A DNA stretch of 64,000 nucleotides. Source: Jeongeupia naejangsanensis. Its GTDB lineage: Bacteria; Pseudomonadota; Gammaproteobacteria; Burkholderiales; Chitinibacteraceae. The notes beneath the pieces were generated by a model. It saw only the letters and a list, made by a program, of their open reading frames with translations, had not been told where the DNA came from and did not search any database. Below, piece after piece: positions 54,660 through 64,000 of the stretch. Position numbers and translations under genes: made by a program. Within the stretch, counting starts at the first letter, position 1. Each line of letters starts with the position of its first letter. The DNA is taken from contig NZ_JAESND010000007.1 in the NCBI RefSeq assembly GCF_016865585.1, positions 1 through 64,000 on the forward strand, written 5' to 3'.

Positions 54660-54742
54660 GCGCGCGTCCGTGTCGTGGGTCTGACCAATATAGTCAGTTT
54701 TGCACGCATGCCTCCCGAAGCCGGGATGCCGCTGGCGGTGCC

Positions 54743-55765
54743 TTAGCCGACGGGTTTGATCGGGATCAGCCGTTCGACCGCGGCATCAACGCGATCGGCA
54801 TCAAGCTGGTTCAGGCAGTTCATGTGTTCGAGCGGACAGGTGCGCTTGAAGCACGGCGAGCACGAGAGCTGCAGAGAGACGATTTCGGCGTGTTCGGTCA
54901 GCGGTGGGGTAAAGCCCGGACTGGACGAGCCGTAGACCGCCGCCAGTGGCACGTTCAGCGCCGCGGCAACGTGCATCAGCCCCGAGTCGTTGCAGACCGC
55001 GACGGCGGCCAAGCTCATCAGGTCGATCGCTTCGGCGAGGCTGGTCTGGCTGGCGAGGTTGATCACGCCGGGCGCCAGCGCGGCGATCTCGCCGGCGATC
55101 CCGGCGTCCTTGTTCGAGCCGAACAGCCAGACCTGTTCGCCACGTGCCATGCGTTTCCTGGCGAACTCGGCGAAGTGGCGTGCGGGCCAGCGCTTGGCCG
55201 GGCCGTACTCGGCACCCGGGCAACAGGCGACGATGGGTTTGGCGGTATCGAGGCCCAGTTTGGCCAAGGTCGCCGCACGCGCGGCCGGGTCGATCTTCAG
55301 CTGCGGATAGTGGTGACCGGCCGGCAGCGGCGCGCCATCGGCCACCGCGAGCGCGACAAAGCGCTCGACCATTTTCGGATAGCGGTCCTTGTCGAGCCGG
55401 CGCCAGTCGTTCAGGAGTCCGTAACGCGACTCGCCCAGCCAGCCGGTGCGGACCGGAATGCCGGCAAAGGCCGGCACCAGCGCGCTCTTGAGCGAGTTCG
55501 GTAGCAGGATGGCCTGATCGTAGCCGCGGGCCTTGAGCGTGCGGCCGATGGCCCAGCGCTTTTTCAGCGCCAGCTCGCCATGGCCGAACGGGTTGTCGAT
55601 CGCTTCGCGGATTTCCGGCATCCGCGCGTGCACCGGCCGCGTCCACGCCGGCGCGAGCACGTCGATGGCGGCGCCCGGATGCTGGCGTTGCAGTTCGGCG
55701 TACAGCGGTTGGGCCATGATGGCGTCGCCGACCCAGGCGGGGGCGACGATCAGGATTTGCTTCAT
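54743..55765 (-). CDS. waaF: ADP-heptose:LPS heptosyltransferase II (WaaF family)
   Basis: 340 residues, GT9 family, adding the second heptose to the inner core of LPS on the cytoplasmic side of the membrane. The N-terminal APAWVGDAIMAQPLYAELQR motif, GIPVRTGWLGE, CPGAEYGPAKRWPARHFAEF and the C-terminal SLAAVAVCNDSGLMHVAAAL are typical. The gene follows the cupin gene with a 2-base gap, so the two are probably cotranscribed. Confidence 0.92.
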   Translation of the reverse strand: MKQILIVAPAWVGDAIMAQPLYAELQRQHPGAAIDVLAPAWTRPVHARMPEIREAIDNPFGHGELALKKRWAIGRTLKARGYDQAILLPNSLKSALVPAFAGIPVRTGWLGESRYGLLNDWRRLDKDRYPKMVERFVALAVADGAPLPAGHHYPQLKIDPAARAATLAKLGLDTAKPIVACCPGAEYGPAKRWPARHFAEFARKRMARGEQVWLFGSNKDAGIAGEIAALAPGVINLASQTSLAEAIDLMSLAAVAVCNDSGLMHVAAALNVPLAAVYGSSSPGFTPPLTEHAEIVSLQLSCSPCFKRTCPLEHMNCLNQLDADRVDAAVERLIPIKPVG

Positions 55766-55767
55766 CG

Positions 55768-56127
55768 TTAACAGCTCTCGGTGTGGGGCGCGGGGATGCG
55801 GTCATTGTGCGAGGGCGGTTGCGAGACCACAAGAAAGCGCGCGTCGATGTCGCCGCGATTGCAGACCTGATGGGCCTGCGTCGGGGCGATGTCCAGCCCC
55901 TGCCCGGCGGTGACGCGGTGTGTGACGCCGTCGACCTCGATCGCCAGTTCGCCGGCCAGTACGTAGAAGAACTGCCTTGCCCGGGCGTGGGCATGGCGCA
56001 CTTCACTGCCGCCGGGCGGCACGCGCTCCTCGATCACCGACAGTCCGGTTTGCTTGACCAGATGCCAGCCGTCGCATGCATCGCCCCAGCGGTAGTGTTC
56101 TGCGTTGCTTGTATCGATCACGCGCAT
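55768..56127 (-). CDS. Small cupin-domain protein
   Basis: 119 residues from ATG 56127. It is a single conserved beta-barrel: GGSEVRHAHARARQFFYVLA gives the first cupin motif with its His ligands and GQGLDIAPTQAHQVCN the second. Ligand and reaction are unknown; such proteins include isomerases, dioxygenases and carbohydrate-binding members. It sits directly upstream of waaF. The open frame extends further upstream through a terminator, so that extension is not coding. Confidence 0.82.
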   Translation of the reverse strand: MRVIDTSNAEHYRWGDACDGWHLVKQTGLSVIEERVPPGGSEVRHAHARARQFFYVLAGELAIEVDGVTHRVTAGQGLDIAPTQAHQVCNRGDIDARFLVVSQPPSHNDRIPAPHTESC

Positions 56128-56140
56128 GATGCGTCCCCAA

Positions 56141-56168
56141 AAAGATAAAGCGGCGCATTGCGCCGCTT
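56141..56168 (-). terminator. Intrinsic terminator between the ilvE-zinc finger pair and the cupin gene
   Basis: AAGCGGCGC-ATT-GCGCCGCTT is a perfect 9-bp stem; on the minus strand it is followed by TTATCTTTTT. It ends the transcript from upstream minus-strand genes. Confidence 0.8.
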
Positions 56169-56331
56169 CAGACCTTGCTTCGTCCTCTGAAACCCGGTCG
56201 AGTGGGCCGGCGAGCCAAAGCAGATCGTTTGCACCCGAAGCGCCGAAACCGGAATGGACATCAAAGTCCATGAGGATTCTGGGCACCGGACGAAAGCGAG
56301 CTGCGCAGGCGCAGCGGCTCGATCGAGCGGG

Positions 56332-56532
56332 TTAGTGGCCCTTGATCACTTCGCCGGCCTTGAGGCGATAGTGCGTGCCACAGTACGGGCACAGGCCTTC
56401 GCCGGTCTTGCTCAGGTCGATGAACACGCGCGGATGCGAGTTCCACGACACCATGTTCGGCATCGGGCAGTGCAATGGCAGATCGTGTGCGGTGACTTCG
56501 ATCTGGGTCTGGGTGTTTTCGTGTTGTTGCAT
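56332..56532 (-). CDS. Zinc-finger CHCC domain protein (NDUFS6-like)
   Basis: 66 residues. A small zinc ribbon with LHCPMPNMVSWNSHPRVFI and GLCPYCGTHYRL holds the His/Cys ligands of the zf-CHCC family, found in the mitochondrial complex I subunit NDUFS6 and many short proteobacterial proteins of unknown role. It follows ilvE by 15 bases on the same strand, a common pairing in betaproteobacteria. Confidence 0.88.
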   Translation of the reverse strand: MQQHENTQTQIEVTAHDLPLHCPMPNMVSWNSHPRVFIDLSKTGEGLCPYCGTHYRLKAGEVIKGH

Positions 56533-56547
56533 CTTGGTGTTCCTGAA

Positions 56548-57468
56548 TCAGGCCAGCGTCAGCCATTCGGCGCGTTTGGCGTCGCGGCCCTGGACGATGT
56601 CGAAGTAGCGCTTCTGGATTTCGGCGGTGATCGGGCCGCGCGTGCCGGCACCGATGGCGCGGTTGTCGAGTTCGCGGATCGGTGTCACTTCGGCGGCAGT
56701 GCCGGTGAAGAACGCTTCGTCGGCGATGTAGATTTCGTCGCGGGTGATGCGCTTTTCGATGACCTGCAGGCCCATCTCGGTCGCGATCTCGAACACCGTG
56801 TTGCGGGTGATGCCGTCGAGGCACGAGGTCAGGTCCGGCGTGTACAGCTTGCCCTTGCGCACGACGAAGATGTTTTCGCCGGAACCCTCGGCCACGTAGC
56901 CGTCGACGTCGAGCAGCAGCGCCTCGTCGTAGCCGTCGCGGGTCGCTTCGGTGTTGGCGAGGATCGAGTTCATGTAGTTGCCGTTGGCCTTGGCCTTGCA
57001 CATCGTGATGTTGACGTGATGGCGGGTGAAGCTCGAGGTCTTGACGCGGATGCCGCGCTCGATGCCTTCGGCGCCCAGATATGCGCCCCACGGCCAGGCG
57101 GCGACGATGATGTGCACGTCGTTCGCCGGCGGTGCAACGCCGAGCTTGCCCGAGCCGTAGAAGGCCATCGGGCGCAGATAACACGACGCCAGCTTGTTCT
57201 CGCGGACGACGGCGAGCTGCGCTTCGTTCAGTTCTTCCTTGCCGAACGGCAGGTTCATGCCGAGGATCTTGGCCGAATTGAACAGCCGGTCGGTGTGATC
57301 CTGCAGGCGGAAGATGGCCGCGCCCTTGTCGGTTTCGTACGCGCGTACGCCCTCGAATACGCCCATGCCGTAGTGCAGCGTATGGGTCAGTACGTGCGTG
57401 GTCGCTTCGCGCCACGGGACCAGTTTGCCGTCATACCAGATGACGCCGTCGCGGTCGGCCATCGACAT
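56548..57468 (-). CDS. ilvE: Branched-chain amino acid aminotransferase
   Basis: 306 residues. This PLP enzyme carries out the last step of Ile, Leu and Val synthesis. Sequence marks are GVIWYDGKLVPWREA, HYGMGVFEGVRAYET, the PLP lysine region KAKANGNYMNSILAN, EGSGENIFVVRKG and DEAFFTGTAAEVTPI. ATG 57468 has AGGAG 7 bases upstream; the longer frame upstream is not used. It heads a pair with the zinc-finger gene. Confidence 0.96.
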   Translation of the reverse strand: MSMADRDGVIWYDGKLVPWREATTHVLTHTLHYGMGVFEGVRAYETDKGAAIFRLQDHTDRLFNSAKILGMNLPFGKEELNEAQLAVVRENKLASCYLRPMAFYGSGKLGVAPPANDVHIIVAAWPWGAYLGAEGIERGIRVKTSSFTRHHVNITMCKAKANGNYMNSILANTEATRDGYDEALLLDVDGYVAEGSGENIFVVRKGKLYTPDLTSCLDGITRNTVFEIATEMGLQVIEKRITRDEIYIADEAFFTGTAAEVTPIRELDNRAIGAGTRGPITAEIQKRYFDIVQGRDAKRAEWLTLA

Positions 57469-57547
57469 AGGTGTTCTCCTGCGAATTCGGGGGACGTAAA
57501 GGTGAAAATTGTAGCTGAAAAGCACGGCTGTCAGCGAGCCGGCTGTA

Positions 57548-58333
57548 TCAGCGAGGCCACCATGTCGCGGCCAGCATGCCCAGCGCCACGGCAAGCAGCA
57601 CCAGCGCGAAGCCGCGCTGGACCCGCTGCGGGCTGACGCGGGCAATCAGGCGCCGGCCGGTGATCATGCCGGCGACGGTTGCGATGAGAAAGGGCAGGGC
57701 AACGGCCAGCGGCAGCGCGCGGCCCTGCCACAGCGCTGCGGCAATGCCGCCGCAGCCGACCAGTGCAATGACGAAGAGCGAGGTCGCAACAATCGCGTGC
57801 ATGCCCAGATTGCTCAGCCGGCGCAGCGCCGGAACGATGATGAAGCCGCCGCCGACGCCGAGCAGGCCGGTGGCGAAACCCGCCAGTGCGCCGACGACGG
57901 TGATCGCTGCTGCAGTCGCGGGCGTCCAGACCAGTCGGCCGCTGTCGGGGTCGACCCGGCAGGGCGGGTACGCGCGATCGTCATCGTGCCTTGGCAGGAG
58001 CAGCCGGCCGGCAACGGTCAGCATCACCAGCGCAAACGCCGTTTGCAGCGCGGTGTGGGGCAGATGACGTGCGGCGGCCTGACCGGCTGCGGTCAGCGGG
58101 ATGCCGGCCAGGGCCATCACCAGCGCCGCGCGGTAGCGCACCAGCCCGCGGCGGAAGCCTTCGAGTGCGCCGGTCGCCGCGCCGCCGGCAACGGCGAGCA
58201 GCGCCACGGGTGCAGCCTGCTGGACGCTCCAGCCCAGTCCTGCCATCAGCGCCGGTACCGCGAGTATGCCGCCGCCGGCGCCGCTGAGACCGAGCACAAG
58301 GCCGATCAGCAGGCCGAGCACGACGACGGTCAT
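57548..58333 (-). CDS. TauE/SafE family sulfite/sulfur-compound permease
   Basis: 261 residues with about eight membrane helices. The duplicated family motif appears as GLSGAGGGILAVPAL near the N-terminus and GLLGVGGGFIIVPAL in the second half. It follows the persulfide dioxygenase-like gene by 43 bases on the same strand, so it likely exports sulfite or a related anion formed by that enzyme. Confidence 0.9.
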   Translation of the reverse strand: MTVVVLGLLIGLVLGLSGAGGGILAVPALMAGLGWSVQQAAPVALLAVAGGAATGALEGFRRGLVRYRAALVMALAGIPLTAAGQAAARHLPHTALQTAFALVMLTVAGRLLLPRHDDDRAYPPCRVDPDSGRLVWTPATAAAITVVGALAGFATGLLGVGGGFIIVPALRRLSNLGMHAIVATSLFVIALVGCGGIAAALWQGRALPLAVALPFLIATVAGMITGRRLIARVSPQRVQRGFALVLLAVALGMLAATWWPR

Positions 58334-58376
58334 GCGCGGCCTCCGCGCCGGTGGGCGGTGGTCATCGGTGCCTGCC

Positions 58377-59249
58377 TCATTGCGGGTCGAGCGGAATTTT
58401 CAGGTACCGCGTGCCGTTTTGCTCCGGCTCCGGCAGGGCGCCGGCGCGGATGTTGACCTGGATGGCCGGCAGCATCAGTGCCGGAACGTCGAGCATGGCG
58501 TCGCGTTGCCGGCGCAGTGCGACGAAGGCATCGCGGTCGATGCCGCCGCCGATATGGACGTTGGTCGCGCGCTGTTCGGAGACGGTACTGGTCCAGCGCG
58601 GTGTTCTGCCTGCCGGTGCGTAGTCGTGACACATGAACAGCCGGGTTTGCGGCGGCAGCGCGAACAGGCGCTGGATCGAGTCGAACAGCGTGCCGGCGTC
58701 GCCGCCGGGGAAGTCGCAGCGGGCGGTGCCGACGTCGGGCATGAACAGTGTGTCGCCGACAAAGACCGCATCGCCGATCCGGTAGGCGACGTCGGCCGGT
58801 GTATGGCCCGGTACGAACAGCACCTCGGCTTCGAGTTCGCCGATGCGGAAGGTGCCGCCATCGGCAAACAGCCGGTCGAACTGGCGGCCGTCGGCCGGAA
58901 AGGCGTTACCGAGATTGAAGCGCGCGGCAAAAAACTGCTGCACGGTGCCGATCTGCTCGCCGATACCGATGCGGCCGCCCAGTCGCTCGCGCAGCCATGC
59001 CGCTGCAGACAGATGATCGGCGTGGGTGTGGGTTTCGAGTATCCACGCCAGCGTGAGCTTGTTGGCAACGAGGCAGTCGATCAGACGCTGTGCCGAATGG
59101 CTGCCGGTGCGGCCGGCGTTGGCGGCGTAATCGAGAACCGGATCGATGATCGCGGCCTGGCCGCCGATCCGGTCGTAGACGACGTAGCTGACCGTGCCGG
59201 TCACCGGATCGTGAAAACCTTCGATGTTCGGGCCGGGCGCGTCGTTCAT
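58377..59249 (-). CDS. MBL-fold persulfide dioxygenase-like hydrolase (Blh/ETHE1 type)
   Basis: 290 residues with a beta-lactamase-fold metal site: THTHADHLSAAAWL, VPGHTPADVAYRIG, VGDTLF and CHDYAP. This order matches the ETHE1/Blh group, which oxidises glutathione persulfide to sulfite. The gene diverges from a BigR-type repressor across an AT-rich inverted repeat; a blh-bigR arrangement is known in plant-associated bacteria for H2S detoxification. Confidence 0.9.
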   Translation of the reverse strand: MNDAPGPNIEGFHDPVTGTVSYVVYDRIGGQAAIIDPVLDYAANAGRTGSHSAQRLIDCLVANKLTLAWILETHTHADHLSAAAWLRERLGGRIGIGEQIGTVQQFFAARFNLGNAFPADGRQFDRLFADGGTFRIGELEAEVLFVPGHTPADVAYRIGDAVFVGDTLFMPDVGTARCDFPGGDAGTLFDSIQRLFALPPQTRLFMCHDYAPAGRTPRWTSTVSEQRATNVHIGGGIDRDAFVALRRQRDAMLDVPALMLPAIQVNIRAGALPEPEQNGTRYLKIPLDPQ

Positions 59250-59270
59250 GGTTGCCTCGCAGTGGTGTCC

Positions 59271-59299
59271 AATAATATATAAAACAATATAATATTATT
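59271..59299. promoter_or_regulatory. Candidate BigR operator between the divergent sulfur genes
   Basis: AATAATAT (59271-59278) and ATATTATT (59292-59299) form a perfect inverted repeat with a 13-base spacer in a strikingly AT-rich 30-base island. It lies between the MBL hydrolase ATG and the ArsR-type gene, where BigR/SqrR repressors bind AT-rich palindromes overlapping both promoters. Confidence 0.7.
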
Positions 59300-59339
59300 T
59301 GGTATGATGTGTCCATCAGGTGAACCGGATACGACGACC

Positions 59340-59666
59340 ATGAGTGCCGCCCCCCCCGAACTCGAACGGATGCGCAGTGCCGCCAGCGAGGCAGTGGATC
59401 TGCTGAAAACACTCGCCAATCAGGACCGCCTGCTGCTGCTGTGCCGGATGTCGCAGGGCGAGCGCAATGTCGGCGAGCTTGAGGCCGATCTGGACATCCA
59501 TCAGCCGACGCTGTCGCAGCAGCTGGGGGTGTTGCGGCGCGCCGGTCTGGTCACGACGCGCAAGGATGGCAAGCAGGTCTATTACAGTTTGGCCAATGCT
59601 GCGGCGATCGCGGTGATTGGCACGCTCTACCAGCAGTTCTGCGGCAACGAGGAGGCCCGATCATGA
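59340..59666 (+). CDS. bigR: ArsR-family redox repressor (BigR/SqrR-like)
   Basis: 108 residues from ATG 59340 (another in-frame ATG is at 59304, right after the operator). The winged helix reads VGELEADLDIHQPTLSQQLG followed by VLRRAGLVTTRKDGKQVYYS. BigR-type sensors use two Cys residues that form a sulfur link with reactive sulfur species. Here one Cys lies in LLLCRMSQGER, and a second at the C-terminus (QQFCGNEEARS) would be its partner. The stop overlaps the next gene by 4 bases. Confidence 0.87.
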   Translation: MSAAPPELERMRSAASEAVDLLKTLANQDRLLLLCRMSQGERNVGELEADLDIHQPTLSQQLGVLRRAGLVTTRKDGKQVYYSLANAAAIAVIGTLYQQFCGNEEARS

Positions 59667-60097
59667 CCATAGACTGGAGTGCATTTACCCCGTGGAGCGC
59701 GCTGATCGGTGGCGCGCTGATCGGTCTGGCGGCCAGCCTGCTGGCGTTGGGCAACGGCCGGGTTGCCGGCATCAGCGGCATCGTTGGCGGGCTCCTGGCG
59801 CCGCAGCGTGGCGAAACGGCATGGCGGCTCGCCTTCGTCGGCGGCTTGCTCGCTGCGCCATGGGCGTACCGGCTGGTCGCGGCGATGCCGCGGCTGCGGT
59901 TCGACAGCAGCTGGGGCGTGCTGATCGTTGCCGGCCTGCTGGTCGGTTTCGGCTCCCGGCTCGGTTCGGGCTGCACCAGCGGCCATGGCGTTTGCGGCCT
60001 GTCGCGGCTGTCACCGCGCTCGTTCGTCGCAACCTTGACCTTCATGGCGGCCGGCTTCGCGACCGTGTTCGTCGTTCGTCACCTGATCGGAGCGTGA
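59663..60097 (+). CDS. YeeE/YedE family sulfur transporter, first half
   Basis: 144 residues with four membrane helices and the thiosulfate/sulfur transport signature Gly-Ser-Gly-Cys in GSRLGSGCTSGHGVCGLSRL. YeeE proteins carry thiosulfate inward via Cys residues; short two-gene versions are encoded by BigR-type operons. ATG 59663 overlaps the repressor gene stop. Confidence 0.92.
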   Translation: MTIDWSAFTPWSALIGGALIGLAASLLALGNGRVAGISGIVGGLLAPQRGETAWRLAFVGGLLAAPWAYRLVAAMPRLRFDSSWGVLIVAGLLVGFGSRLGSGCTSGHGVCGLSRLSPRSFVATLTFMAAGFATVFVVRHLIGA

Positions 60098-60098
60098 C

Positions 60099-60512
60099 AT
60101 GCTGAATCTGAGTGCATTGCTCGCCGGCTTGCTGTTCGGCCTGGGGCTGATCGTGTCGGGGATGGCCAATCCGGCCAAGGTGACCGGCTTTCTGGATCTG
60201 GCCGGGCGCTGGGATCCGTCACTGGGCGTGGTGATGGCCGGTGCCATCGGTGTCGGGCTGGTCGGCTTCGGTCTGGCGAAACGCCGGACCGTATCGCTGC
60301 TTGGGGCGCCGATGCAGCTGCCGGCGTCGACGGCGATCGACGCCAGACTGATCGCTGGTGCACTGATGTTCGGTATCGGCTGGGGACTGGCGGGCATCTG
60401 CCCGGGGCCGGCGCTCGTGGCGTTCAGCGCTGGTGCGCCGCAGGCGCTGGTCTTCGTACTCGCGATGCTGATCGGAATGGCCTTGCACCGGATCACGGCC
60501 GGTCGGCGCTGA
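60099..60512 (+). CDS. YeeE/YedE family sulfur transporter, second half (DUF6691)
   Basis: 137 residues with membrane helices and the motif GWGLAGICPGPALVAF, the counterpart of the first half. It starts 1 base after the first half's stop (TGACATG), so the two are coexpressed and likely form one transporter for thiosulfate, sulfide or persulfide sulfur. Confidence 0.92.
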   Translation: MLNLSALLAGLLFGLGLIVSGMANPAKVTGFLDLAGRWDPSLGVVMAGAIGVGLVGFGLAKRRTVSLLGAPMQLPASTAIDARLIAGALMFGIGWGLAGICPGPALVAFSAGAPQALVFVLAMLIGMALHRITAGRR

Positions 60513-60559
60513 GTGTGCTGCGGCGTTGCCGCACGCAGCGACTGTAGCAACGACGACGG

Positions 60560-62655
<2,096 letters not shown>

Positions 62656-62769
62656 GTTGCGTAAATGGCAGGAAAACCGCCGATTATACCTGCCCGTACA
62701 CAAACGGCGCGGCCGTCTGGCGTGGCTTGTTTATGATGACTCGGCGATAACTTTGTGCGTATGTAAGCA

Positions 62770-64000
62770 ATGAGTCGAAAATCATATCTTCAGTTTGATG
62801 CACTCGTTCAGGCAGACAGCTGGGAGCTGTTTTCGCTTGCCGTCGTCGACGCCACCCTGAACGCGTTCGATGCGTCCCGCGTTTTCCTGATCCTGCCCGA
62901 CGTCGGCGAGCCGCGCGTCCATGCGCAGGCGGTGGCCGGCCAGCGTGCGCTGTCGTTTGCCGAGCCGCAATTGCCCGAAAGTTTCTTCGGACTGCCGGTC
63001 GATGAACTCGAGTGGCAGCTGAACAAACCGGAAATCTCGATCCGCCCGATTGATTATCAGGCGGCGGAAATCTGGGACGACACAAGCTGCAACGGCCAGC
63101 ACCGCTACCGCCTGCTGCTGCCGCTGGTATCGCAGGGGCGGCTGGCTTGTGTGCTCTATGTCGAGTTCACGTCGCTGGCGCCGACCGAAGGGCTCGTCGG
63201 TTCGGCCTCGTTCCGCCGCGAGTGCGAGGCGCTGGCGGCGCTGGTCGCCGAGCGCTGGACGACGGTGCTCGACGGCCAGAGCCGTTCGCTCGACGAAATG
63301 ACCGGCAGGCTGCAAGCCAGCCTCGCGCGGGCCGAGGATTACCGCGGCCTGCTGCAGCGGCTGCATCAGGTGACCTTGCGACTGGCCGAAGCGCCGGATC
63401 TGGATGCGCTGTACCACCGCGCGGTGACGCTGGGGCTGGCCGAACTCGACATTGACCGGATGGCGATTTTCGAGGCGAACGACGAGCGCAACGAAATGCG
63501 CGGTACCTACGGCACCGACAACAACGGCGAGGTGATCGACGAGCGCTGGTTCATCAGCCCCTTGCCGCAGCACAAAATGCTCGACGAAAGCCGGCGCCGT
63601 CCCGGCGAGGTGGTCGTCAACGAGGATGCGGCGCTGTACTACGACAAAATCGTCGTCGGCCGCGGCTGGAACGCGATGATCGGGCTGTGGATCGATGACA
63701 GGATGATCGGCTGGATCGCCGCCGACAACTTCCTGCGCCGCAGGCCGCTGCAGCCCTACCAGCGCGAAGTGCTCAAGCTGTTCGCGTCCATCGTCTCGCA
63801 GTTCATCGGCAACAAGCAGGTCGAGGCCGAGATGCTGGCGCTGAACGCGCGGCTGTCGCAGCAGACGCAGGAACTGGCCAGCGCGCGCGACGAGGCCGAA
63901 GCGGCCAGCCACGCCAAGAGCGCCTTTCTGGCGACGATCAGCCATGAAATCCGCACGCCGCTCAACGGCATGCTCGGCTTCCTGCAACTGCTGGGCGATA
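62770..64000 (+). CDS. GAF-domain sensor histidine kinase, N-terminal part (cut by window end)
   Basis: The frame is open to the window end (410 codons seen). ATG 62770 has an in-frame stop two codons before it, so it is the first possible start. No signal or membrane helix is seen, so the sensor is cytoplasmic. A diverged N-terminal sensor region ([20 protein letters not shown]) is followed by a GAF-like domain (~residues 215-350: [40 protein letters not shown]), a coiled linker ([20 protein letters not shown]), and the HisKA box [15 protein letters not shown] with H392 as phosphorylation site. ATPase and any receiver domains lie beyond the window. Confidence 0.88.
   Translation, partial: MSRKSYLQFDALVQADSWELFSLAVVDATLNAFDASRVFLILPDVGEPRVHAQAVAGQRALSFAEPQLPESFFGLPVDELEWQLNKPEISIRPIDYQAAEIWDDTSCNGQHRYRLLLPLVSQGRLACVLYVEFTSLAPTEGLVGSASFRRECEALAALVAERWTTVLDGQSRSLDEMTGRLQASLARAEDYRGLLQRLHQVTLRLAEAPDLDALYHRAVTLGLAELDIDRMAIFEANDERNEMRGTYGTDNNGEVIDERWFISPLPQHKMLDESRRRPGEVVVNEDAALYYDKIVVGRGWNAMIGLWIDDRMIGWIAADNFLRRRPLQPYQREVLKLFASIVSQFIGNKQVEAEMLALNARLSQQTQELASARDEAEAASHAKSAFLATISHEIRTPLNGMLGFLQLLGD

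Overview
This is a GC-rich chromosomal window with densely packed genes. It probably comes from a chitin-degrading betaproteobacterium of the order Neisseriales (Chitinibacteraceae-like, for example near Jeongeupia). That assignment is inference from gene content: a secreted GH19 chitinase with chitin-binding modules, a GH3 glucosaminidase, respiratory nitrate reductase and a cyanide-insensitive-type bd oxidase. No taxonomic search was possible. I see no insertion sequence, prophage or CRISPR array.

Layout. 1-120: end of a ribosomal RNA operon (5S rRNA plus terminator). 242-7719: narGHJI nitrate reductase operon with a trailing parvulin gene. 7721-8546: a long non-coding stretch holding six copies of a degenerate repeat that carries DnaA-box-like sequences. 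8597-15561: tRNA hydroxylation protein TrhP (YegQ), a divergent MocR-type regulator, the cioAB bd oxidase with a DUF2474 small subunit, and ccoG. 15708-19308 (minus strand): an AI-2E/PerM family transporter, an Asn/His-rich exported protein and a FadL family porin.

20236-37297 is the most unusual region. Five overlapping genes encode a giant surface protein of about 3,780 residues (LEPR-XLL motif, DUF4347, DUF11-like, SdrD-B-like and VCBS/cadherin-like repeats), a TolC-like outer-membrane lipoprotein, a small periplasmic adaptor, a membrane adaptor with a GAF-like N-terminus, and an M50 metalloprotease fused to a HlyD-type domain. There is no ABC transporter ATPase and the giant protein lacks RTX repeats and a Sec signal, so this looks like a dedicated, non-classical export and anchoring system.

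37750-46355: tRNA-Ser(CGA), mltF, gltX, a SodC lipoprotein, a two-domain GH3 glucosaminidase, a Lys/Ser/His-rich exported protein, a MATE pump and an AraC regulator. 46511-54659 (minus): GH19 chitinase, aroA, an IMPa-like (M88) mucin-type O-glycoprotease lipoprotein, and an anti-sigma/ECF sigma pair. 54743-57468 (minus): cupin-waaF and ilvE-zinc finger pairs. 57548-60512: a sulfide/persulfide module (TauE, MBL persulfide dioxygenase, BigR-type ArsR repressor, two YeeE/YedE halves) around an AT-rich inverted repeat. 60560-64000: cdd, rlmD and the start of a GAF-containing histidine kinase that is cut by the window end.

Themes. Respiratory flexibility (nitrate, bd oxidase, copper-oxidase assembly factor), cell-wall and chitin turnover (MltF, GH3, GH19), surface and extracellular proteins (giant adhesin, IMPa homologue, FadL) and sulfur stress handling.
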